Shown here: in pieces, positions 57,525-64,000 of the stretch
Layout: every line of letters begins with the position of its first letter
How positions within the stretch are numbered: position 1 is the first letter of the stretch
From: JBDTNL01 sp039933785
GTDB taxonomy: Bacteria; Acidobacteriota; Thermoanaerobaculia; Multivoradales; JAGPDF01
Direction: 5' to 3'
NCBI GenBank assembly: GCA_039933785.1
Contig: JBDTNL010000001.1
Coordinates: 1 to 64,000, forward strand
Length of the DNA stretch: 64,000 nucleotides
The notes under the pieces: model-generated
Seen by the model: only the letters and a program-made list of their open reading frames with translations
Told to the model about the DNA's origin: nothing
Databases searched by the model: none
Position numbers and translations under genes: made by a program

Positions 57525-60485
57525 TTACTGGAAGCCGAGCTTGACACCCAGCCGGAATACGCGCGGGCTGGTGGTGTCGGTTACGAAGTTGTAGCGGCTG
57601 GACGTGACGCTGTTCGTGCGGTTCAACACGAACGACTTGTTGAACAGGTTGAACACGTCGATCCCGACGTTCGCGGTGAAGTGCGAGAAGTTGAGATCCT
57701 TCGAGAACCGCAGGTCGACCAGGTTGATGGTGTCGAAACGGTGTGAATCCGGTTCGGCTGTCGCCTGGACGTTGAGCGATTGCGCCCGGTTGTTGGCACC
57801 GTTGCGCACGGTCACCGCCTGGAAGTCGACGAACGGGTAGCCCTGGCGGCCGTAGACGGAAGCCGCGGCGTCGAAGCCCCACGGACGGTCAGGAGCGATC
57901 TGGTACAGACCGTTGACGTTGTAGCCCCACTTGCTGCTCAGGTACACGGTGCCCTTGCCTGAGCCACCCTGCGCGCTGAGGACGGTGTCGCCGTTAAGGT
58001 AGCCGCCGCCGCGCAGTTCGGTGCCATTGGCGAACGAGCTGCCGTTCTTAACGTCAGATGTCCAATCGTTGTACGACAGGTTGCCGCGGAGCATCCAGCG
58101 GTTCGAAAGCCGCTTCTGGGCGGTCAAGGAAATTCCCTTGTAGGTCTGACCCCAGTTACCGTTGAACAGCTCGGTACCGGTGTTGTAACCAAGGGTGGGG
58201 GACAGGTGGAACACGGTCACCACGCGGCCGTTGGCCAACGTCACGTTCGCCGGGACGTAGTCCGCCCGGGTCGCGCGACGGCCTTGACCAGGAGCCGGGG
58301 TCACACCGTTGTCGCCGACCAGGTACTCGGTCTGCAACGGATCCTTGTACTTGCGGTAGGTCAGGTTGACGCCGACCGTGAACTCGGGCAGCAAGGCGTG
58401 CTCCGCGGAGAGCAGGAGCTCGTCCGTGGTCGGGGCCTTGAGGTTCGTGACCGCACGGTTGCGGCTGGTGAAGCTCGGTGCCTGAGGCGCGGTGCCGGGA
58501 ACGATGGCGCCGATCTGGTTGGGATTGAAGTTCGTCCCAGTCAAGTTCGTGGTGTAGAAGTAGGCGTAGGTGAGCGGTCCGCCCACCTGAGTCTGCGTGA
58601 TGGCCGAGTTGCCAATGCCGTCGGCATAGCGGGAGTAGCTGGCGCGCAACAGGGTCTTGCGCTCCGCTCCGAGGGCGTACGTGATGCCCAGGCGCGGGGT
58701 GATATTGGTCCACGTGAAGTTGTTCTCGTGGCCCGGTGAGTTCAGGCCCGGCAGCACGCTCGGAACGAACGGGTTGCCCGGGATACTGATGCTGGCGGTC
58801 TCACCCTTCTGACGGTCGTAGTGGATGCCGACGTTGTAGGTGAACGCACCCGACGTCATCGTGTCCTGCACGAAGGCCGTCGTGTTTTTGCCGGTGTAGC
58901 CGACGCCGCTCTGGCGGGTGGCCACGAAGATTCCGGTCGTCGCCAGGCCAGCCAGCGGACTGTCTGGGTCGACCACATTGACGTAGGCATCGTTGGTGAT
59001 GATGCCGTCGCCTGCGAAGCGGGTGACTGACGTCACGTCGGCCTTGCGGTAACCGACACCGAACTTGAACTCGTGGTTCAGCGAACCCGTGCTGGCGAAC
59101 GCCGAGCCGTCGAGGCGGTACTGCTTCTGCGGACGGAGGCTGTTGTAAAAGAACGTGCTGTGGAAGCAGGTGCCGTCGGCGTCGCAGTAGGGCTGCGTGT
59201 CGCCGCCCCGGGGAACGAAGCCGAAACCGCCGTTCACCACGTTGTAGGTCGCGCTGAGGTAGAAGTTCGAGCTGAACACCTGCGTGTCGTCGGCCTTCCA
59301 GAACGTCGGCAATGCACCGGCGTGACCCTGGTTGGCCAGGGTCTGGGATTCGCCGGCATCGCCGACCGGACCGAAGTTGCCGATGTTGCGGCCGAGCTTG
59401 ACCTTGGCGTTGTTGAAGTAGGTGCCGCTCATCGAGTTGCCGGCGCCGAACTGGAAGTTCAGCTTGGCGTTCTTCGACTCGAGTTGGGTCTGGTCCTCGG
59501 AGAACGAGGACACCGTGCCCACGACGGGCACCAAGCGGTTGACCTGCTGCTTGTCATACGCCGCCCAGATCCAGGCATGCTCCTTCCAGACCGGCCCGCC
59601 GACGTCCGCACCGATGTCGCGGATCATGTCGATACGGGTCACGTTCTGCGGCTGCGGCTGCGCCGCGGGCAGGCCGGACACGGAGGACGCGTTCGACTGG
59701 AACTTGTCGGAGGTGTACGTACCCTTCACGGCACCGCGCCAGTCATTCGTACCGCGCTTGGTCACCAGGTTCACGGTGACGCCGGGAGTCGACGTCTGGG
59801 CATCGGTGCCACCGGTGGTGAAGTTCATCTCTTCGAAGGCATCGAAGTCGTAGTACGCCGGCGAGGAGCCCTGGGCTCCGAGGTCGGTGATCGCTACGCC
59901 GTCGATCGCCCAACTCGACTGGGCCGCGGCCGCGCCGGGGCTAACGAAGTTCGACTGCTGGCCGGACTCGGAACCGCCGATGTTGATGCGGTCGACGAGC
60001 ACGCCGGGGACCGTCTGCAACATGGTCCAGGGGTCGCGCGCGCTGGGCACCTTGGAGAGCTCGACCTGGCTGAGGTTCGCGCCCGGGCCGATCCGGCGTT
60101 CGTCGAGGGTCGGCGATTCGGCGGTCACCGTGATGACGTCCTCGGCCGCGGCCGAAAGCGCCAGCTCGATGGTGGTGTTACGGCCGACGTTGACGACGAT
60201 GTTCGGATAGTCAACCGTCGAGAAGCCCTGGAGCTCCGACTTGATGGCGTAGGAGCCGGGGGACAGGCCGATGAAACGGAACTGGCCCTGGGCGTCGGTG
60301 ACCGCGCTTTGCGGTGCGCCACTGCCGGTCAGGGTGACGGTGGCGCCCGGAAGCAGCGCGCCCTTGTCGTCCTTCGTCGTGCCATAGATGTTGCCGCTCT
60401 GCAGCTGGGCGCTGACCATGCCAGCCACCAGAAGCAGAGAGAAGGCAACGGCTAGTGCCCGACTCCACGTGGTGTTGAATTTCAT
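57525..60485 (-). CDS. Oar-like TonB-dependent outer-membrane receptor
   Basis: 986 residues. Signal peptide (ALAVAFSLLLVAGMVSAQ); a carboxypeptidase-regulatory-like domain (SGNIYGTTKDDKGALLPGAT, DAQGQFRFIGLSPGSYAIKS); a plug (DPWTMLQTVPGVLVDRINIG, SWAIDGVAITDLG); and a long beta-barrel with many aromatic strands ending RVFRLGVKLGFQ. Oar-type receptors are expanded in Acidobacteriota and import or export large substrates with TonB. The terminal residue is Gln, with Phe next to it. ATG at 60483-60485 is chosen because GAGGGAGG is well placed before it and the signal peptide starts there; the frame continues upstream to 60716 without further signal. Confidence 0.92.
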   Translation of the reverse strand: MKFNTTWSRALAVAFSLLLVAGMVSAQLQSGNIYGTTKDDKGALLPGATVTLTGSGAPQSAVTDAQGQFRFIGLSPGSYAIKSELQGFSTVDYPNIVVNVGRNTTIELALSAAAEDVITVTAESPTLDERRIGPGANLSQVELSKVPSARDPWTMLQTVPGVLVDRINIGGSESGQQSNFVSPGAAAAQSSWAIDGVAITDLGAQGSSPAYYDFDAFEEMNFTTGGTDAQTSTPGVTVNLVTKRGTNDWRGAVKGTYTSDKFQSNASSVSGLPAAQPQPQNVTRIDMIRDIGADVGGPVWKEHAWIWAAYDKQQVNRLVPVVGTVSSFSEDQTQLESKNAKLNFQFGAGNSMSGTYFNNAKVKLGRNIGNFGPVGDAGESQTLANQGHAGALPTFWKADDTQVFSSNFYLSATYNVVNGGFGFVPRGGDTQPYCDADGTCFHSTFFYNSLRPQKQYRLDGSAFASTGSLNHEFKFGVGYRKADVTSVTRFAGDGIITNDAYVNVVDPDSPLAGLATTGIFVATRQSGVGYTGKNTTAFVQDTMTSGAFTYNVGIHYDRQKGETASISIPGNPFVPSVLPGLNSPGHENNFTWTNITPRLGITYALGAERKTLLRASYSRYADGIGNSAITQTQVGGPLTYAYFYTTNLTGTNFNPNQIGAIVPGTAPQAPSFTSRNRAVTNLKAPTTDELLLSAEHALLPEFTVGVNLTYRKYKDPLQTEYLVGDNGVTPAPGQGRRATRADYVPANVTLANGRVVTVFHLSPTLGYNTGTELFNGNWGQTYKGISLTAQKRLSNRWMLRGNLSYNDWTSDVKNGSSFANGTELRGGGYLNGDTVLSAQGGSGKGTVYLSSKWGYNVNGLYQIAPDRPWGFDAAASVYGRQGYPFVDFQAVTVRNGANNRAQSLNVQATAEPDSHRFDTINLVDLRFSKDLNFSHFTANVGIDVFNLFNKSFVLNRTNSVTSSRYNFVTDTTSPRVFRLGVKLGFQ

Positions 60486-60852
60486 GCGTGAAACCTCCCT
60501 CGTTGGTTGTTGAGGTTCGAACGGGACTGCAAAAAGATGACTGCATCGAAAATGGGGGGAAAAAGGTCGGGTGTTTCGGTGCCTGCCCTTTCCACCTCCT
60601 TTCGGATTTTCGATTTCGAGAATCGAACGAGACGTTTCAAACTCGATTCGAACCAGATGAAGCAAGTGGAGTGCCATGCGACGACACCCCATGAATCTCT
60701 TTGTAAGAGGAGGCAAAGACTACCACTAACGAGCCTTTCGATGCGAAGTCGCGCGAAGGCAATTTAGGCGATATCCGGAATTTGGAACCGCGTACGCACA
60801 GAATTTTGGATTCGCCGTGCCTGGGTCGAGGGACGGCGTACAGTACCCCCTC
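60486..60852. other. Divergent intergenic region between receptor and TPR-lipoprotein genes
   Basis: 367 bases, the longest gene-free stretch in the window and more AT-rich than its surroundings. It must hold the promoters of both divergent genes, but I could not place convincing -35/-10 pairs. It contains a 7-base inverted repeat at 60609-60627. On the minus strand it also holds a strong AAAGGAGGTGG run near 60591-60601 that precedes no start codon and lies about 105 bases before the receptor ATG. Short frames here look like chance. Confidence 0.6.
60609..60627. repeat. TTCGATT inverted repeat in the divergent promoter region
   Basis: TTCGATT (60609-60615) and AATCGAA (60621-60627) are perfect inverses with a 5-base TCGAG centre. 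Related TTCGA words recur nearby. It could be an operator for one or both divergent genes. Confidence 0.4.
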
Positions 60853-61986
60853 ATGCCCCTCGCGGCCCCCCGCCTTGCCCGGCTGGCGCTCGTCAGCCTG
60901 GCGGTTTCGATCACCGCTTGCTCGAGCTATGTCCCGTTCGATTCGGTCTCCGACTTGCGGGCCAAGTTCGATACCGCTCTGGGCGCCAAGGCGCTCGAGG
61001 TGGAGGTGCCGTTCGAGCTCTCCGCGGATCTGCTCGCCTGGCTGGATACTCATCTGAGCAAGACCACGGACGAGAAATCGCGGGTGGAGCAGGTCTTGAA
61101 CTACATCTTCGACGACCTCAACCTGCGCTATTCACTGTCTCCGACGTACGACGCCATGGGCACTTACCAGTCGCATCGTGGGAATTGCCTGTCCTTCGTC
61201 AACCTGTTCGTCGGGATCGCCCGGCACCAGCGGCTGGCGCCGTTTTACGTCGAGGTCACCGACTACCAGCGCTGGTCATACCGCGACGGGATGGTGGTCA
61301 GCCAGGGGCACATCGTCGCCGGGTTGAACCTCAACGGCGGCATGAAGACCTACGATTTCCTGCCCTACAAGGCGAAGAGCTATCGCGGGTTCAAGCCGAT
61401 CGACGACCTCGCCGCGGCGGCGCACTACTACAACAACCTGGGTGCCGAGGCTCTGATGGCCGGCGAGGCTGACAAAGCGCGCAATCTGCTCGAGCTGGCG
61501 AACCGCCTGCAGCCCCGATTCGTGAAGGCGATCAACAACCTCGGCGTGCTTCTGGCGCGCCGTGGCGAACTGGCCGCGGCGGAGGCGACCTACCGTCGTG
61601 GTCTGGAGGTCGAGCCTGCGAATGTGGCTCTCCTGAACAATCTGGCGCAAGTCTGCCAGCGTCAGGGCCGCGATCAGGAAGCGGCCACTATCCTCGGCAA
61701 GATCGCCAACGAGAACAACACCAATCCCTTTTTCTTCGTCTATCGGGCCGAGCAGGCGCTCTCGAAAGGCGATACTGAGCAGGCAATGAAAATGATGGTC
61801 GAGGCCCTGCGTCGCGACAGCGAGGCTCCTGAAGTCCAGCTCGGGTTCGTGAAGGTGTACATGGCGATCGGGGATCTTGAGAAGGCGCGCCACCATCTCG
61901 AGCGCGCGCTGCGTCTCGACGCCACCAATCAGGAGGCTCTGAGGTTCGCCAAGATGCTGCAAACGGCGCCCGAGGACAAGAAGTGA
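60853..61986 (+). CDS. Transglutaminase-like/TPR lipoprotein
   Basis: 377 residues. The N terminus ends in a lipobox (ITAC, Cys at about 20). Residues about 60-175 look like a transglutaminase-like protease fold: SRVEQVLNYIFDDLNLRYS, YQSHRGNCLSFVNLFVGIAR with Cys112, SQGHIVAGLNLNGGMKTYDF with His153 and Asp168, a plausible Cys-His-Asp triad. TPRs follow to the end (NNLGAEALMAGEADKARNLL, NNLGVLLARRGELAAAEATY, YMAIGDLEKARHHLERALRL). ATG 60853 puts the signal peptide at the front. A peptidase or amidase acting on envelope protein or peptide is possible. The VWFA gene follows 46 bases later. Confidence 0.85.
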   Translation: MPLAAPRLARLALVSLAVSITACSSYVPFDSVSDLRAKFDTALGAKALEVEVPFELSADLLAWLDTHLSKTTDEKSRVEQVLNYIFDDLNLRYSLSPTYDAMGTYQSHRGNCLSFVNLFVGIARHQRLAPFYVEVTDYQRWSYRDGMVVSQGHIVAGLNLNGGMKTYDFLPYKAKSYRGFKPIDDLAAAAHYYNNLGAEALMAGEADKARNLLELANRLQPRFVKAINNLGVLLARRGELAAAEATYRRGLEVEPANVALLNNLAQVCQRQGRDQEAATILGKIANENNTNPFFFVYRAEQALSKGDTEQAMKMMVEALRRDSEAPEVQLGFVKVYMAIGDLEKARHHLERALRLDATNQEALRFAKMLQTAPEDKK

Positions 61987-62032
61987 GGCGAACCCGCGAG
62001 CGATGCTACGATGCCGAGAGGTCACCCAGCTG

Positions 62033-64000
62033 ATGGCTTCTCGCCCGGCCCGCCGCATCGTTCGCTCCGCGCTGTTGTTCACGGGGGTCGGAGCCTTGTC
62101 GGCCGCGTCGCTCGTGTTCGCTGCCGTGGTCGCCAACGCCAAGCCCGGCTCGCCGGATCGGCCCAGCGCGGCGCCCTTCGAGGAGAGCACTCAGGTCGTC
62201 TCGATCGAAGTCCCGGTCAATGTGGTCAATCGCGACGGCCAGCCCGTGCGCGGCCTTCAGGCTTCCGACTTCGAGGTCTTCGACGAAAGCACACAGCAGA
62301 AGATCAGCTCGTTCCAGGTCGTCGATCTGGACGTCAACGTGCCCCAGGGTGCCGAGGCGGTGGCCGACGAGTACCTGCGCGGCACCACGCGACGCAGGTT
62401 CCTGCTGCTTTTCGATCTCACGTTCTCCAATCCGACCGCAATCTTGAAGGCGCGGACGGCGGCGCGCGATTTCATCCTGCACTCCCTGCACCCGGGCGAT
62501 CTTGCAGGCGTCGGCACGGTGTCGCTGGAGCAGGGTTTCCGTTCGGTGGTGACCTTCACACCCGATCGCGCTCAGGTCGCCCGGGGCATCGACACTCTGG
62601 GCTACCACCAGGGAGAGAACTACGCTCGTCTCGATCCCCTGCGCTTCATGATCTCGCCGAACGCGGTCGAGACGCTCGAGAACGCGACCAGTCCCGACCA
62701 GGCGATCAAGCTCGGCGGCGCCGGCGAGAAGTCCGGGGAGCTGCGCGACTACCTGGCGGCCTTGAGCGTCATGGCGGAGCGCGATCAGCGTACGTACGAT
62801 CGCAGCCGCATCGTCAACATGTTGCACATCCTGGGCGGCCTGGCGCACAGCCTGAACGCGGTGCACGGCAGGAAGAACGTGGTGCTCTTCTCGGAGGGCT
62901 TCGAGAGCCGGCTGCTGCTCGGTCGCGATCCCTCACAGACCGACGAGCAGTCGGACGAAGCGCAGCATGTCGAGGCCGGGGATATCTGGCGCGTCGACTC
63001 CGACCAGCGCTACGGCAATACTGAATTGCAAGCTAGCGCCGGCCGGGTGCTGGAGGAGTTCCGTCGCGCCGACGCGGTGATCCAGGCGGTCGATATCGGT
63101 GGCCTGCGGGCCGACACCGATCCCGACAAGCGTTCGCAATCGGGCGGGCAGGACGCGTTGTTCTTCATGGCCAACGAAACCGGCGGTGAGCTGTTCAAGA
63201 ACGCCAACAACCTGCGGCCGGAGCTCGACCGCGTGCTGCAGCGCTCGAGCGTGACGTATCTGCTCACCTTCGAACGCGCCGACTTGAAGACCGACGGTGC
63301 GTATCGCCACCTGCGGGTAAAGGTGAAGTCGCCGGGAGCGCGCGTTTCGAGTCGGGCGGGCTACTACGCGCCACGGCCATTCCGCGAGTTGTCGCCGCTC
63401 GAGCGCAATCTGCTCGCGTCGGACTCCATCGCGAGCGCCGTGCCGCGGAGCGACATCGACCTGCGGGCGCTGATCGCGCCTTTCCGCGCCGGTCCCGGTC
63501 AGGCGTACGTGCCGGTGATCGTCGAGATCGGCGGCATGAGCATGCTCTCGGGACAGCGCGGCGAACGCCTCAACCTCGAGATCTATACCTATGTGAGCGA
63601 TGGCCAGGGTGAGATGCGCGATTTCTTTACCCAGATCGTCGGCATCGATCTCGGCAAGGCTCGCGCTGTGATTGAACATTCGGGAGTGAAGTACTACGGG
63701 CATCTCGCGCTCGGCGCGGGGGACTACCTGGTGCGAGTCCTGGTCCGCAACGCCGAGACCGGCCGCAGCGGAGTGCAGACCGTGCGCTTGAAGGTTCCCG
63801 ACTACAAGGCGCCCGTGCTCTTGCCGCCGTTCTTCTTCGAGTCGCCCGGCCGCTGGGTGATGGTGCGAGAGTCGAGCGGGCAGCCGGCGCAAAAAACCGT
63901 GGTGTATCCCTTCACCGTCAACGGCGAACCCTACATTCCGGCGGCTCGTCCCGAGATCGCCGCCGGGACCCCGGCCCGGCTCTGTCTGGTGGCCTATAGT
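62033..64000 (+). CDS. VWFA-related acidobacterial-type secreted protein (C terminus beyond window)
   Basis: 656 codons are present, open to the right edge. A signal/anchor segment (LLFTGVGALSAASLVFAAVV) is followed by VSIEVPVNVVNRDGQPVRGL and ASDFEVFDESTQQKISSFQV, the entry motif of the VWFA-related proteins common in Acidobacteriota. The VWA core has FLLLFDLTFSN (a D-x-T-x-S MIDAS-like site), VGTVSLEQGFRSVVTFTPD, KNVVLFSEGFESRL and FMANETGGELFKNANNL. The later part (YLLTFERADLKTDGAYRHLR, RAGYYAPRPF) is typical. Such proteins are exported and of unknown function. ATG 62033 or ATG 62003 could start it. Probably co-transcribed with the transglutaminase-like gene. Confidence 0.85.
   Translation, partial: MASRPARRIVRSALLFTGVGALSAASLVFAAVVANAKPGSPDRPSAAPFEESTQVVSIEVPVNVVNRDGQPVRGLQASDFEVFDESTQQKISSFQVVDLDVNVPQGAEAVADEYLRGTTRRRFLLLFDLTFSNPTAILKARTAARDFILHSLHPGDLAGVGTVSLEQGFRSVVTFTPDRAQVARGIDTLGYHQGENYARLDPLRFMISPNAVETLENATSPDQAIKLGGAGEKSGELRDYLAALSVMAERDQRTYDRSRIVNMLHILGGLAHSLNAVHGRKNVVLFSEGFESRLLLGRDPSQTDEQSDEAQHVEAGDIWRVDSDQRYGNTELQASAGRVLEEFRRADAVIQAVDIGGLRADTDPDKRSQSGGQDALFFMANETGGELFKNANNLRPELDRVLQRSSVTYLLTFERADLKTDGAYRHLRVKVKSPGARVSSRAGYYAPRPFRELSPLERNLLASDSIASAVPRSDIDLRALIAPFRAGPGQAYVPVIVEIGGMSMLSGQRGERLNLEIYTYVSDGQGEMRDFFTQIVGIDLGKARAVIEHSGVKYYGHLALGAGDYLVRVLVRNAETGRSGVQTVRLKVPDYKAPVLLPPFFFESPGRWVMVRESSGQPAQKTVVYPFTVNGEPYIPAARPEIAAGTPARLCLVAYS

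Noticed and set aside
59073..60455. A 460-codon plus-strand frame opposite the Oar-like receptor
   Set aside because: Composition is Arg/Val/Gly-rich without motifs; the minus strand reads as a clear receptor across the same bases.
60640..60655. GGTTCGAATC on the minus strand, like a tRNA T-arm
   Set aside because: No matching acceptor, D or anticodon stems could be folded around it.
60486..60716. Upstream extension of the receptor reading frame to 60716
   Set aside because: The extension has no signal peptide at its front, while ATG 60485 is followed by a perfect one and preceded by GAGGGAGG.

Overview
The window reads as chromosomal DNA of a high-GC Gram-negative bacterium, most likely Acidobacteriota and plausibly the Thermoanaerobaculia/Holophagae side. 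Pointers are an Oar-like TonB-dependent receptor with an N-terminal carboxypeptidase-regulatory domain, a VWFA-related secreted protein of the acidobacterial type, many lipoproteins and secreted TPR proteins, an mDAP-type MurE (DNPR motif) and frequent GTG/TTG starts with stop/start overlaps. No rRNA, tRNA, CRISPR array, integrase or transposase was seen. This is core chromosome with a few accessory patches.

Layout. 0-2.7 kb: edge of a lysine-rich H1-like protein gene (minus), then pyruvate kinase and a DUF3667 membrane protein. 2.7-10.2 kb: an alpha-glucan locus with a GH57/DUF3536 hydrolase, an apparent glycogen-synthase C-domain remnant fused to DUF4912, a GH57 branching enzyme, a DUF302 protein and alpha-glucan phosphorylase. 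10.3-15.8 kb: mfd and two overlapping parvulin-type folding-factor genes. 15.9-32.1 kb: a nearly complete dcw cluster, mraZ-rsmH-ftsL-ftsI-murE-murF-mraY-murD-ftsW-murG-murC-ftsQ-ftsA-ftsZ, without murB or ddl. It is preceded by a three-repeat MraZ-type operator and closed by a GC-rich hairpin.

32.2-37.1 kb: a VirJ-like protein, MprF and an AcvB-like two-domain protein, which together look like an aminoacyl-phosphatidylglycerol synthesis and turnover operon. 37.1-40.0 kb (minus): ccmA, ccmB, a GlsB-type membrane protein and an SGNH-like protein. 40.1-44.5 kb: a HEAT-repeat/cyclophilin lipoprotein, an ECF sigma factor with a likely autoregulated leaderless promoter, its zinc-finger anti-sigma factor, and a membrane protein with a bactofilin-like repeat. 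44.5-48.3 kb: methyltransferase, 3-hydroxyacyl-CoA dehydrogenase and a zinc-ribbon TPR protein. 48.3-49.7 kb: a lower-GC patch with two unrecognised genes. 49.7-52.8 kb: proS and a convergent CNNM/CorC-type protein.

52.9-64 kb: an envelope locus. On the minus strand are an Oar-like receptor, a terminator, a carboxypeptidase-regulatory/TPR protein, a sulfatase-fold/TPR lipoprotein that lacks the formylglycine motif, and a secreted TPR protein. On the plus strand are a transglutaminase-like/TPR lipoprotein and a VWFA-related protein that runs off the right edge.

The most unusual items are the degenerate GT5/DUF4912 fusion, the VirJ-MprF-AcvB operon, the sulfatase-like TPR fusion operon, the HEAT/cyclophilin lipoprotein and several well-formed regulatory inverted or direct repeats.
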